Of a stretch of DNA of 64,000 bases, positions 1 to 10,845 are shown in pieces. This stretch comes from Stenogyne calaminthoides (lineage: Eukaryota > Streptophyta > Magnoliopsida > Lamiales > Lamiaceae): assembly GCA_037126765.1 (NCBI GenBank), contig JBBCBC010000037.1, positions 11,599,263-11,663,262 of the forward strand, written 5' to 3'. The notes under the pieces are model-generated. The model searched no databases. It saw only the letters and a program-made list of their open reading frames with translations, and was not told the origin of the DNA. Each line of letters starts with the position of its first letter. Position 1 is the first letter of the stretch. Position numbers and translations under genes: made by a program.

Positions 1-12
1 AAATCATCAGTC

Positions 13-95
13 ATGGCATCGACCTTCATTTCCTGGGCATCACTAATTTACCTTTTTTTGTTCCCGGTTATTGTTTCTCCATATATTAAATTCAA
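13..95 (+). pseudogene. 5' fragment of a second L-type lectin receptor kinase
   Basis: The first codons (MASTFISWASLIYLFLFPVI) match the signal peptide of the intact kinase at 1650 (MAMIFNSWTSLINFFLFPLI), and the leader just before the ATG is also similar. After about 25 codons the similarity ends: no lectin domain follows and the frame soon runs into unrelated AT-rich DNA. I read this as the remnant of a tandem duplicate that kept only its start. The rest of the copy may have been deleted, or the similarity may be a partial duplication that never held a whole gene. It is not expected to make a functional product. Confidence 0.6.
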
Positions 96-207
96 AATGC
101 TTACTTCACTATTAAAATTATTAGTTGTCCTAGGATTTGGGCTTCAACTTTGGGATTTCATGATATTTTTCTCACATTCACATGGGTCCATCCAATCTAT
201 GGAGTAA

Positions 208-1649
208 TATTATATTTATAAAATAATATTTAAAAAAAATAAACATAAACAAACGGGAGGACTTTTTCGTAAGATTTGGAATGTGGCATAAAAAGAATCC
301 ACTTCTCGTGCGTGTCCCGGAGTTGCTCACTTACCCTCCTTTTACGAGTCACTATAATTAATAAATTAATGCATCCATAATTTTATACTCCTACTAATTA
401 AAAAACTCAAACAAGACCCTCTTATAAATTGTATTTCATGCAACAAGAAAAAAAAGTGGAAAATACTTCTTTTTATAATTTAATTAAGTATATATTAACA
501 TATAATAATAAAAATTAAAATGAAATTGGAGGGGATCTGGCCTCCGTCCCTGCGTGCAACAAATGTCAAATGAAAATCACTCGTGTAACAATTAAACTTT
601 GATCATCATAATATCGACTTGCATTCTCATAATTAACAACACTAATATCTTCACCATGGGCATTTAATCTCTCGCATCCTGGACAATCTCCAAAATTAGG
701 GCTAACGGGAAGACAAATTACCTTTTTCACAGCAAAAGTGGAGGAAAACGGCGGAAATGGATGACGGCAATCGCGCTTCTATCGATCGGAACAGTGCCGA
801 GCTTCAGCAGAATAGATGCAGTTTCTGGAATGGAGCTTCAGTGTGCGCGGAAATAACAGATGATTTGGGGCGAAGAGCGATTTCACGTTGATATAACAGA
901 GGAGAAGTAATTAGGGTTACGAATTTCTGGGCATTTGAGAAAACTAGAAAATCAAGGAAGGATGGTGGAATGGGTGTGGGCTCTCTCAAACCAATCACGC
1001 ACTGTCTCTGTGTCTGGCACCTCAGGTACCACCTCATCTTCATCTACATCATTATTTCCATCTGTGTACCTTCTCTACTCTATGATAATTCTTCATATTT
1101 TGTGTATCAGGTTGTGTATTCAGCTCTGGAATTCAATGTCTGCTCCTGTATAATGTACCTTTTTTGGTGTGATATCAAGCAAATAAATCTCTCACAATAA
1201 TGAGATAATTCCACACAGGTCATTACTTCTATAATATGCCTGCAGTTATAGCATGTTTGTCATTTTCATTTCGCTATCATTTTTAGTTAATTACTGTAAA
1301 ATTGAAGATTATCATTATTCCAGCTTTCATTTTCCTATGATACAGAGCAAATGAAACAGTCAACTAATACAGGTGAGTATTTCCATTTTATTTCATATTT
1401 CCCTTGTCCATACTCTTGTAAAAAAATATTAGCTTTTTAGGCTCTTTGTGTGGAAATCTTGTCCAGAGTGGACGGCCGTTTCCTGGCCGGCTCTTTAACA
1501 ATGCCCCATAATTAATTTTCTCTTTCACAATAGAGATCATGAATTTTGAAACCTCAAGATTCAATCTCAACTTAAATCCTTAAACAAACAACTGGATATA
1601 GTTTTCAGTTTTAAGAAGAAAACAATCAGGTCTTCTTAAATCATTAGCC
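208..1649. other. Intergenic region upstream of the lectin kinase
   Basis: Mostly AT-rich DNA. Positions 523-690 are the left copy of a direct repeat. A 44-codon open frame begins at the ATG at 757 (MDDGNRASIDRNSAELQQ...); it has coding-like composition but I do not recognise it. Around 961-985 the DNA reads MVEWVWAL, close to the VEWVWEL of the kinase C-terminal region at 3405, and could be a tiny kinase relic. No other gene is supported here. Confidence 0.4.
523..690. repeat. Direct repeat, left copy (kinase-flanking)
   Basis: This segment, from a run reading AAATTGGAGGGG through CACCATGGGCATTT to GGACAATCTCC, recurs at about 4380-4550 with small indels. The two copies flank the lectin kinase in the same orientation. 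They look like equivalent upstream regions of tandemly duplicated kinase genes, or copies of one dispersed repeat. Confidence 0.65.
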
Positions 1650-3674
1650 ATGGCTATGATCTTCAATTCTTGGACATCATTAATCAACTTTTTCTTGTTT
1701 CCACTTATTGTTTCTTCACTGTCCTTCAACTTCTCCAGCTTCAAACCTGCTGATCAGAATGTCAAGATAAACGTACAAGGCGACGCGTACATCTCCCCAG
1801 AAGGCATTCAGGTGACTACAGACGAAAGCAGCAGATTGAGCAGCCAAGGTACGGGGCGCGTCACCTACATCAACCCCTTCCACTTGTGGGACAACTCCTC
1901 AGGTAACGTAACAGATTTCAACACTCATTTCTCATTTATCATTCAGTCAGCAAATCCAGATTGTTCTGCCGATGGACTCGCATTTTTCTTGGCTCCTGTC
2001 AATTCAACCAGTCCCCCAAAATCATCGGGCGGTGGCCTTGGCCTTGCATTTAATATCGCCACGGAAAATGTATCAGGGGACCCTTTCTTCGCGGTCGAAT
2101 TTGATACTTTCAGCAATGATTGGGACCCACAAGGACCACATGTAGGTATTGATGTTAATTCCCTGATTTCTGCTGCAAATGTTCCTTGGTCGAATAATAT
2201 GACTGAAGGTAGGGTAAATTATGCTTGGATTAGTTATAAATCCAGGACCAAAAATTTACGTGTTGTATTCAATACTTTTAGTACGGGGAATAGGACTGAA
2301 ACATCTCGCCTTGAAGATGAAGTGGATCTGAGGTACTTACCTGAGTGGGTGAGTGTTGGCTTCTCAGCAGCAACAGGATCTTGCTTTGAGAAAAATAATG
2401 TCAAGTCGTGGAGTTTTAATTCCAAGGATTTGAAACTCGAAAATCGAATTGGTAATGCTACAATTCCTACCATTACTCCAGATGTTAGCCCCACAATTCC
2501 TACCATTACTCCAGATGTTCTCCCCACACTAACCCCTCATCTGGAAAAGAAAAGGAAGGCTGGAGAAGTGATTATTGGATTGGTTGTTGGCCTCTCTGTT
2601 TTGCTCGTTGCATTCATCTTAGTTGGGTACTTTTTATGGAGGAAGAAGAATAGAAAGGAAAAAGAAGATGATTTTCCGATTGATATATCCATGGAGAACG
2701 AATTTGAAAGGGGCAGTGGTCCTAAGAAGTTCTCATATGCTGAGTTGGTTCGCGCTACGGGCAATTTCTCAGAGGAGCACAAGCTTGGAGAGGGTGGATT
2801 CGGAGGGGTGTATCTGGGGTTCTTGAAAGACTTAAATTCAAATGTTGCAGTTAAAAGAGTGTCAAAAAGTTCAACACAAGGAGCGAAGGAGTATGCATCA
2901 GAAGTTAAGATTATCAGTAGATTAAGACACAGGAACCTGGTGCAACTCATAGGCTGGTGCCATGAGCAAAGAGAGCTCCTACTCGTCTATGAATTCTTGT
3001 CCAATGGAAGCTTGGATTCCCATCTCTTTAAGGCAAAGTCATCGTTGGCCTGGTCAACGAGGTTCAAAGTCGCCCGAGGCTTGGCCTCAGCTTTGCTGTA
3101 TCTACACGAAGAGTGGGAACAATGTGTGATCCACAGGGATATTAAATCGAGTAACGTTATGCTGGACTCCAGCTTTAATGCCAAACTCGGAGATTTTGGG
3201 TTGGCTAGGCTGGTTGATCATGAAACAGAAACAGCAACAACCGTGATGGCAGGTACTATGGGATACATGGCCCCTGAATGTGTGATGACAGGAAAGGCCA
3301 GCAAGGAATCGGATGTGTACAGTTTTGGAATCGTTGCGCTTGAGATTACGTGTGGAAGGAAACCAATTTATGGGAGAGCACAAGGAAGTGAAGTGAGGCT
3401 GGTGGAGTGGGTGTGGGAGCTCTACGGAAGAGGGGTGCACCTTAAAGCGGGGGATTCAAAACTAGGCGGGGAGTACAATGAGGCGGAAATGGAGCGGCTG
3501 ATGGTGGTCGGGCTTTGGTGCGCTCACCCGGACCACACTCATCGTCCATCGATAAGGCAAGTGATTCAAGTCTTGAGCTTTGAAGCTCAACCACCAATTC
3601 TCCCATCAAAGTTTCCTGTTCCAACATATTTTGTTCCCTCAATTGTGATGTCTACGTCTTCTTCTCCATGTTGA
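1650..3674 (+). CDS. L-type lectin-domain receptor kinase (LecRK, class IX-like)
   Basis: An intronless 674-codon gene for a plasma-membrane receptor kinase. Residues 1 to about 24 form a signal peptide. A legume-lectin domain follows to about 265, with the metal-site stretch VEFDTFSN...DPQGPHVGIDVNS and several N-glycosylation sequons. A proline/threonine linker contains a 33-bp tandem repeat. A membrane span lies near 304-330 (GEVIIGLVVGLSVLLVAFIL), followed by basic residues. The kinase domain starts near 360 and has the glycine loop GEGGFGGVYLG, VAVKRV lysine, HRDIKSSNVMLD catalytic loop, DFGLARL and YMAPE, so it should be active. Length and single-exon structure are typical of the family, whose members act in defence and cell-wall sensing. 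The class IX assignment is inferred from overall resemblance. The ATG at 1650 gives a proper signal peptide and fits the upstream leader. Confidence 0.93.
   Translation: MAMIFNSWTSLINFFLFPLIVSSLSFNFSSFKPADQNVKINVQGDAYISPEGIQVTTDESSRLSSQGTGRVTYINPFHLWDNSSGNVTDFNTHFSFIIQSANPDCSADGLAFFLAPVNSTSPPKSSGGGLGLAFNIATENVSGDPFFAVEFDTFSNDWDPQGPHVGIDVNSLISAANVPWSNNMTEGRVNYAWISYKSRTKNLRVVFNTFSTGNRTETSRLEDEVDLRYLPEWVSVGFSAATGSCFEKNNVKSWSFNSKDLKLENRIGNATIPTITPDVSPTIPTITPDVLPTLTPHLEKKRKAGEVIIGLVVGLSVLLVAFILVGYFLWRKKNRKEKEDDFPIDISMENEFERGSGPKKFSYAELVRATGNFSEEHKLGEGGFGGVYLGFLKDLNSNVAVKRVSKSSTQGAKEYASEVKIISRLRHRNLVQLIGWCHEQRELLLVYEFLSNGSLDSHLFKAKSSLAWSTRFKVARGLASALLYLHEEWEQCVIHRDIKSSNVMLDSSFNAKLGDFGLARLVDHETETATTVMAGTMGYMAPECVMTGKASKESDVYSFGIVALEITCGRKPIYGRAQGSEVRLVEWVWELYGRGVHLKAGDSKLGGEYNEAEMERLMVVGLWCAHPDHTHRPSIRQVIQVLSFEAQPPILPSKFPVPTYFVPSIVMSTSSSPC
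2460..2525 (+). repeat. 33-bp tandem duplication in the lectin-kinase linker
   Basis: Two nearly identical 33-bp units (2460-2492 and 2493-2525) each encode an 11-residue block around TIPTITPDV. They lengthen the extracellular stalk between lectin domain and membrane span by one proline/threonine-rich unit without changing frame. The near identity suggests a recent slippage or duplication. Confidence 0.85.
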
Positions 3675-6535
3675 TTTCCTCTCTATGTTTCTTATGTGTT
3701 GAAGTAATGACAATCCACTTTAATGTAGATGAACAAAATGATTTATTCAATTTGTAGTTACTATTATAATTGCTGCGTCAATGTGTATGGTGAAGGAAAT
3801 GAAGCAAACGCTATGAATAATGTCAAGAAACAACCTGTTTTCAAGTTATTTAATTCAAGACTTTTCTCAAATTAATATCAAGAAACATCATGATGTATCA
3901 ATCCATTTGATGCTTTTGTGAAGCAATCTGTTTTCTCAAACATAAGGACCCCTTCATAATATGTTTTAAGATATTTACTTGCCTTCAAATTTCACCCTCA
4001 TTCTCATAGGGGCTCTTTCCTTGATTCCTTCTAATATACGTGGTAAATATTGGAAATATTTCAAATTGAATTAGGTTGTTAGGGCCAATTTTATTTTTTT
4101 AATAGCATATTCGACTAAGCCCACGTTCCAATATCTAAATTCAAGCAGATGACACTTTTTTTTCTAGTTTGAGTCTAATTATGCTAGAAGTGTGAAAGTG
4201 TTGTTCTGCTATCAACGACAGAATCACAGATAGAAGAAACAGCTTATTCAATATTGTATCTGCAATTTTTTTTATAAACATAAAGAGAAAAAGAAAAGTT
4301 CTGCCAGAAAAATTAAACAGAAAATTTAGTCTGAAAAGTTCTACCGGGACGGAGGGAGTAATAGTAAAAATTAAAAGAAAATTGGAGGGGTTCTGGCAAT
4401 GAAAATCACTCGTGCAACAATTAAACTCCAGCAATGAAAATCACTTTATTATATTGATCATCATAATTAATGTCAACTTGCATTCTCATAATCAATGACA
4501 CTAATATCTTTCACCATGGGCATTTCTTTCGCATCCTAGACAATCTCCATTAATATATATATATATACACATGCAATTTTTATGTTACACCATAGTCATC
4601 TTTAGTTCAAGTAATTATTTCATTTTCTTTATAAATTTCTAAATTATATGGATCGAATGAAAAGTTAATTAGTTCAACCAAAATCTTACTCAAATCAAAA
4701 CCCCACTTTTATTTGCCGACGTTAGATAAGGCCAGAAACCGGTTGTGACTTGTGACATTTGACGAGAGGACAAAAGAGAAGGAAATATGTCATAATTGTA
4801 AGAGTATATTCGAATTATTGGTCATTTTAAGCTATTTTGTTAATTAATTTCTCTTATGGGGATTATAAAAACACATTTTTCCATGTTCCTTTTATTTTAT
4901 ATATTGATGATGAGAAGTGGTAAAAAATCATGTGGTTAATCTAATTATTGTTACATGTTACTTTTAATTAGTTTAATGATTGTAATCATATTTCGAATCA
5001 TAACTATCAAAATTGAACAAATCTAAGAAATTAATGAAGTGCAAGATTGAACTTCAAAATTGTTCACGTACGAAATCAATTGACTGGTACTCAAATTGAG
5101 GGATTTGAATCCCCATAGTTATCTCAAACGAAATGATATGTAATCTCTTTGTAATTGAAATTCATTTGTTTCGTATCATCTTGTGGTATATGGTGATGCG
5201 TGGTGGGTAAAGTATTATCCATAGCAAAACAAAGTTGAAGTCCAAGTTAATGCAAATTAATGAATGATATAATAATTTTACAATGTTTGATGTACTCAGA
5301 ATCTTCAAGAATATAATCTATTTTGAAGTTTTATTAATGTTTTTTAAGAGAAAAATGTTACTATAACTTTTTATGTAAACAAAGAATAATCAATTTTTTA
5401 CTAAAGATGCATGAAACATATTTGGATGAGGAAAAAGTGCAAATGAGTCAAATTATGTGAATAGTAAACTGTGTTTGATTTGTATTGAATTTAATAAAGG
5501 TGCATGAAATTTTATGTGAAATGAATTTTTTTGTGTAATAATAATGCATTATTTAATTATTATTAATTAGTGAGATAATAAGTAGATGAAGAAAAAGAAA
5601 GTAGAAGAGTATATTATAAGCGAATTAGAGAAAAATGTGAATGAAAAATAGTGATGTAATCGTATTTTTATAATAAAAAGTTTATAAATATTACATTATT
5701 TGTATTAAAGGTGTATATGTATTGAGAGGAAGATGTGCAGAAATCCAAAAAAATAAGCATGGTGGGTGAAATTCATCTCTCATTTGGTTTCCCACATCAC
5801 AAAGCAAACACACCCAAAGTAGTTTTTAGGATATGAATTCACTTTCAAAGAAATATGATTTTTCATCGCAAACATGTATTTTGTATTCATATCTCGTTGT
5901 TTACTCATGACCTACCAGTACCAACCAAAAAACATGTCTTGGAAGATTTCCAAATAGCATTAATATTTCTTTCGTGGGTTATTTGGTTCAAATTTTTGAA
6001 TAAGAATGATAATAAAATTTAGTAAACAGTGAATTGAAGTAAAATCAATGATTATATTGTTAGTTTTTTTATACTATAATTTTGGAGTAAATGTGGATAA
6101 AAACGATTATTATTTAAAGAATACTTAAATGATTAAAAAAATAATTAAAATGAGATAATAATTACCGTATTTTGAATTTTATTTCATTATCTTGTATTAA
6201 TAAATCTTGATTGACCATTTTTAGCCTTGTTAACCACTGCAATTAATAATGTTAATTTCCATTCAACAATTTTTGTAACAAGCGTCCCCTCAATTTACCA
6301 AAACAGCCAAACAAGGGAATTGGAATTGTTGTTGGACCATTTCAGCATTTTTATCCTCTTCTTCTAATTAGAGTCCGTTGCTGCCACTGAAAAAACCAAT
6401 CTTTGCCCTCGCTCTCTGTGCCACGTTTACTCCATTCTCCATACCACCATTTCTCTCTCACACACACTTTCTGCTGCAAATATCAACGAAGACTAGTGCA
6501 CCGAGTTTTCCTGCATTCAAGAATTTTTTGTCCAC
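3675..6535. other. Intergenic region, AT-rich
   Basis: The first 150 bases are the likely 3' untranslated region of the kinase. A Stowaway-like end (GGGACGGAGGGAGTA) sits at 4348-4362, the right copy of the kinase-flanking repeat at about 4380-4550, and a short TA run at 4551-4566. From 4,600 to 6,300 I see only AT-rich DNA with no supportable gene. Positions 6360-6535 are the CT-rich probable leader of the next gene. Confidence 0.6.
4380..4550. repeat. Direct repeat, right copy (kinase-flanking)
   Basis: Matches 523-690 in the same orientation over about 170 bases, including CACCATGGGCATTT and GACAATCTCC. This copy carries a small internal duplication of CAATGAAAATCACT. No kinase follows it, so the downstream gene of this presumed tandem array is missing. 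Confidence 0.65.
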
Positions 6536-7465
6536 ATGCAGATTTTTGCTCTCCTTTACCCTTTTCTCACTCTATCTGTGTGCCTTGTTCTGGGATTCGG
6601 TAAGGTGTTTTCGAAGTTGCTTCGCGGAGGTTTCGTATCAATGGAATATGGGGTTTTTCTGTTCGAGAATTTTAAGCAGGTTTATCAATTTTTAGGGCTG
6701 TCTCTGTTGTTTGCTTTCGGGTTCAGGATTTTCTACTCCGATAGTTTTTCCAGGGTTTTGGTTCCGATGTTGGGCGATTTGCGATGGAAACCAGGGAAAT
6801 TGAAATTGAAATATGGGGTTTGTTCAAAAAATGTTATTGATGGAATTTTCCGGTTATTGAAAATTCTGAAGGAGATTCCGTGCGAACCCTTGATTGATGA
6901 ACCGAAAGAGGATGGGAATGAAAAATTGAACTCTCACAATGGTGTCGAAGGCAAAATAGTTACTGATTCCGGTGAAGAATATTTCACGGACAGTAATGAC
7001 GGTGATGATGAAACAGAGTGTACGGAGGAAGACGGCGAATGCGATGTTTCAACACTGCGGAAATTGCTAAAAATTAAGCGGCGGAAAGTGGAGGCTGCGA
7101 TTGCTGAACTTGCAAAAGAAAGGGCGGCTTCTGCAACTGCAACTGAGGAGGCCATGGCGATGATTTTGCGGCTTCAGAATGAGAAAAGCTTAATCGAAAT
7201 GGAATCGAGCCAATTCAAAAGATTAGCAGAGGAGAAACAGATCCACGATCAGGAAGTGATTCGATCCCTGCAGTGGCTCGTGTGGGATCACGAATTTAAA
7301 CGGAGCTTATTGGAAGACAAACTGAAATTGTACAGGAAAAAGATGAAGAAGGATGAATCTGAGGAAATTGGGGAAGATGAGAGCTCTTTCAATGGCAGTA
7401 TCTTGGATGCTCTTGAGAATGTGCTGTATAGCTCGCTTGATGCTAATAACTTTTCACCTGAGTAA
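6536..7465 (+). CDS. GTD-binding (zein-binding, DUF593) membrane protein
   Basis: The frame reads 309 codons from the ATG at 6536; a second in-frame ATG at 6641 (MEYGVFLFENF) would give about 274. The N-terminus is hydrophobic (LGLSLLFAFGFRIFY). An acidic middle follows, then a coiled-coil GTD-binding domain from roughly 7041 to 7350, with LRKLLKIKRRKVEAAIAELA and LQWLVWDHEFKRSLLEDK typical of the family. Relatives are FLOURY1-like proteins and MyoB myosin receptors, which anchor in the ER or vesicle membrane and bind myosin XI or partner proteins. The apparent stop (7463-7465) overlaps a perfect GTAAGT donor at 7462, so the coding region may continue in a second exon at 8617. The start choice and the C-terminus are both uncertain. 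Confidence 0.8.
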   Translation: MQIFALLYPFLTLSVCLVLGFGKVFSKLLRGGFVSMEYGVFLFENFKQVYQFLGLSLLFAFGFRIFYSDSFSRVLVPMLGDLRWKPGKLKLKYGVCSKNVIDGIFRLLKILKEIPCEPLIDEPKEDGNEKLNSHNGVEGKIVTDSGEEYFTDSNDGDDETECTEEDGECDVSTLRKLLKIKRRKVEAAIAELAKERAASATATEEAMAMILRLQNEKSLIEMESSQFKRLAEEKQIHDQEVIRSLQWLVWDHEFKRSLLEDKLKLYRKKMKKDESEEIGEDESSFNGSILDALENVLYSSLDANNFSPE

Positions 7466-8616
7466 GTTCTTGTTCAACCATTCTCTCTCATGGATTTTTG
7501 CATTTGGAGGAATCAGAAATGGGATATACCTATAGCATTAAATAAGATAATTTTGTGATTAAATAGAGAAAGAACATCATCATATATCTGCTGGTCCCCC
7601 CATAAGCTTTTCTTAATGATTGAAAATGTCTGAAGAAATTATCTTTTTTGGTGCTATTAGTACTGTTTTAGGATGTTCTAATGGTTTTGATTATCAATGC
7701 TTAGTGCGGTTGTGGTCCTAAGTCTTCAATGATCCCAGTTTTTCTTGATTTTTCTGCTATCTCGGGTTTATTGCTGAATGTTTTCATCTCTCTGGAAAGT
7801 GAATTTATATTTATCATCTATAAAGGTGTTCTCTAACTGACGCTTTACTATTTATTTCTATATAAGTTTCTTGTAATCTTCATGCCACTAGTTCATATGC
7901 CAGCTATACATGAAAAAATGAGCTTATGTAAAGAAAAGAATACTAGTACATTAAATATAGATGCGTAACACTTGCGTGAGACGGAGTATAATTTGGGAAT
8001 GAAGCTTTAACACTTTGGAAATGATGGATGTTAATTTGTGCTAGTTTATAACCAGTCTCATGTATGAGACCCTCTCATACAAGTTTTTCCCAATATTTAG
8101 ATATATGTTGTTGACTCAAAAAGAACTCATTTATCAAAATTGTGAGGATTATTTTGGACTTGTGGGATACTTCTTTTATCATATTGCTGGTATATGACAA
8201 CAAAGAAAAGAATACTATATAGAATCCAACTTTTTCTTGAAACCAGAACTTCAACTTGTTATTAAGAAATATAGATCCTTGAGTCTTCTAAGTTGTACTA
8301 GTTATCTGAGCTCTATGTTCTGCTGTTAGCTGAAGTGTGAAAAGTTAATGAACCAGAGCTCATGGATGTGTTTGTGGAAGCTATCAAAATGAATTTGCTT
8401 TAAACGCCTCTCAGGATACCTGTTTATTGTCCCGAAAAAATAGTTTTCTGGCTGTGTGTGATAGAATTGGCATTCTGCTATCAGAGGTTACATCCTGTTA
8501 ATTTACCTGTGTTGCATCACTAAACTAGTTTCTTCTGCTGTTTAATGTAGAATAGTCCTTCTGTTTGTAATGAAGTTGATCCTCTAACATTTCTTTTGTT
8601 CGATTTTCGAAGAGAG

Positions 8617-8776
8617 AAAAACATATAATGAAGAAATAGATGAGAATGAACAAAGTGAAACCTACACAAGTTTTCCTCTATATGATTTACCGAATGGAAA
8701 GTTGATGATCTTGATCCTGTTCATACAGCCAGTAATTAGGAGTAGTAGTAGTAGTATCAGATTTTTTTTCTCATAA
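8617..8776 (+). CDS. Possible second exon of the GTD-binding protein
   Basis: If the transcript is spliced at 7461/7462 (...CCTGA, then GTAAGT), joining at 8617 completes a GAA codon and opens a frame beginning KTYNEEIDENEQSETYTSF, acidic like the rest of the protein, to a TAA at 8774-8776. The acceptor is one of three overlapping AGs after a pyrimidine-rich tract at 8590-8616. The tail contains an (AGT)5 run coding for serines and then a hydrophobic stretch, which is less convincing, so a further intron may remove it. Supported only by frame and splice signals. Confidence 0.4.
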
Positions 8777-9237
8777 TGCTGTTTATTTCCATCCAATACA
8801 TAAATGATACATCTATTCTTCAACTTATGGATATTCCTTTAGCAGTTGAACTAAATAAGTAAATATATCAATTGAAATGATTTATCTTCAAAATTCTCAT
8901 AATATAAACCTTATTTGTTATATACTTTCTCAAAGGATCCACTTGCAAATGAGTCTGATTGTGATCAATCTATAAGAAATAATGATTTTTATATTTATTT
9001 TATTTTTGATGTTTTAAAAAATAAATATTTATTCCAAAATTTAAAATTATACTAATTTATAACTTATAAATCTTATATTAAAATAAATACAATGGGGGGT
9101 GGACATCAATTGCTAGTTTAATGATTTATCTATTAAAAATGATTCTCATAACATTATATGTATTAAAAAAATAAAAAATTTAATTAAAATATAAAATCGA
9201 GATGAGTTTAAGGAAAGAATTGAATAGGATCCACCAC

Positions 9238-9546
9238 TGGGTAAATAGGGAGAAAAAAATATATACCCACATTCATTAATAATTAAAGTTATTTATCCAT
9301 TTAATAAAAGAAAAAAAATATTTATCCATTTGCTAGTGAAAATACATATATGCCCTTATTGAAAAAAAAAAGATTTATACCACATGACTCACACTCTCTC
9401 TTATTTACTAAGATTTAATTAAACAATAGGTTTAATTTTATAAGATATATTCATATTTTTTTAATATATATTAATTTTTTAAATTAAATAAAAAAAGTAT
9501 CAAATAATTCATTACAATAGATATTTAATATATTGCATTAATAAAA

Positions 9547-9579
<33 letters not shown>

Positions 9580-9980
9580 GTTTTATATTAAAATAATGAT
9601 AAATAAATTTAAGATGTGAACCAAATATCTTTTTTTATTCTTTATAATTATAAATACCATTATTTTTACTTCTAAAATTAAATAAATCCTTTTTAATAAT
9701 AATTTTACTAAACCTAGTAATTCAAATTTTATTGACCTCATATCATTAATTTTAAATTTATAATATGCAATTAAATGAAATATTTGATTAACACATACTT
9801 ATAAATTTACTTATATCTATATCTATATATATAGAGAGAGAGAGAGATGGGTGAGTAATGGTGGGTGAGGGTATTTTTGAATGAAAAATATGAAATGGGT
9901 ATATTTCTTATTTTCTTATTGAAATGGGTATAAATTTTTTTATTGTTATTAAAATGGGTATATTTGCTATTTTTCACCCG
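9238..9980. mobile_element. Candidate long-TIR (Mutator-like) non-autonomous element
   Basis: The left end (GGGTAAATAGGGAG... then repeated TTTATCCATTT) is the imperfect inverse of the right end (repeated GAAATGGGTATA, then ATTTTTCACCC), suggesting arms of over 100 bases. The interior is AT-rich and non-coding. I could not fix a target-site duplication, so the exact ends are approximate. Confidence 0.4.
9542..9577. repeat. (TAAA)n microsatellite
   Basis: About nine uninterrupted AAAT/TAAA units in AT-rich DNA. A second simple tract of TA, TATC and then (GA) units lies at about 9811-9847. No function is implied. Confidence 0.9.
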
Positions 9981-10518
9981 TAAATATATTAAAATCAAAG
10001 CAGTGACGTCTTGACTACAGATGGACTCGATTCAAAGATTTTTTTTTTGGCCAACTTGGATTTAAATTTTAAATCGAACCAGTCCTAGATACAAATGCAT
10101 AAAAGTTTAATAATTATAAAGTAACAATTCATGACGACCTATGATCAAAGTGAATGATTTTTTTTTCCCCGTTTCTAGCTCCTTTTTTTTTTTTTATAAA
10201 TAAAATTTCAACTGAATCAACCCTTTTTTAAAGAATATGACAAAGAAATTGTACTCCTATATTAGTTCCTCGGTTCAACAACGGTGTATTTTTTTAAATA
10301 CTAAAACATATTAATTATTTTATTTAAAATTAATGAATATGTATAATTGTAGTTAATGCACAAGAATGTTATTTTCAAAGTAATAATAATTTTCCTATAG
10401 AAGTAAAAAGAAGTGTACGAGTGAAGTTTAAAGTATTATTAGTCTTTTTATTTCATCCTCTCTTTTTGCACTTAAAATGAAATCAAGAATTATAGAAAAA
10501 AAAAATTAGAACAAAAAA

Positions 10519-10590
10519 CCCCGTATAGCTCAGTGGTAGAGCGTCAGTCTTGTAAAATGAAGGTCTGTAGTTCGATCCTGCATGTGGGCA
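10519..10590 (+). tRNA. tRNA-Thr (anticodon UGU), slightly degenerate
   Basis: A 72-base cloverleaf folds cleanly: D stem GCTC/GAGC, anticodon loop CTTGTAA (anticodon TGT), T arm TGTAG-TTCGATC-CTGCA, discriminator A, and a TTTT run immediately after as pol III terminator. Internal A and B boxes are good (TAGCTCAGTGGTAGAGC and GTTCGATCC). Two flaws stand out: the first acceptor pair is C1:C72 instead of G:C, and pair 30-40 in the anticodon stem is G:A. No intron or encoded CCA. It is a nuclear-type tRNA gene or a young pseudogene. Confidence 0.75.
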
Positions 10591-10689
10591 TTTTATCTTT
10601 TTTTAAGGAACAGGAAAATAGAAGTTATTTGGGCCAAAAACGGGCAATGGGCCAAAACCCAGCCCGTTGACAAATGACCTTGGCCAGTC

Positions 10690-10845
10690 AAAATTAGGGT
10701 TGTCGCGACCTCCAGTTCTCCATCGTTGCTTCCACACTCTTTAGAAAAGAAAAATGGAAAACCGAATTAAATAAAATAAGCACACGACCGTTTTTCACTT
10801 CCGACTTCCCGTCGCCGTGTCTTCTCCGTCAAACCCTTGTCACCG
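10690..10845 (+). promoter_or_regulatory. Probable 5' untranslated exon of the FAR1-ALDH6 gene
   Basis: A GC-richer stretch with typical leader sequence (GTCGCCGTGTCTTCTCCGTC) ends at a GGTAAAAC donor near 10846. A matching acceptor (TGTGTAG) lies at 11945-11951, 22 bases before the first coding ATG at 11974. This suggests a non-coding first exon and a 1.1-kb leader intron, common in plant genes. The transcription start cannot be placed. Confidence 0.5.

Larger units (their letters stand above)
7466..10518. other. Intron/intergenic DNA with mobile-element remnants
   Basis: Apart from the possible exon at 8617-8776 no coding region is visible. Around 7,960-8,095 a sequence bounded by TGAGACGG and GTATGAGACC looks like a MITE remnant. 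From 8,980 to 10,500 the DNA is extremely AT-rich and includes a candidate terminal-inverted-repeat element (9238-9980) and simple repeats. Confidence 0.5.

Noticed and set aside
2234..3642. Several minus-strand frames of 65-137 codons within the lectin kinase
   Set aside because: All are shadows of the intact kinase frame, which has complete lectin and kinase motifs.
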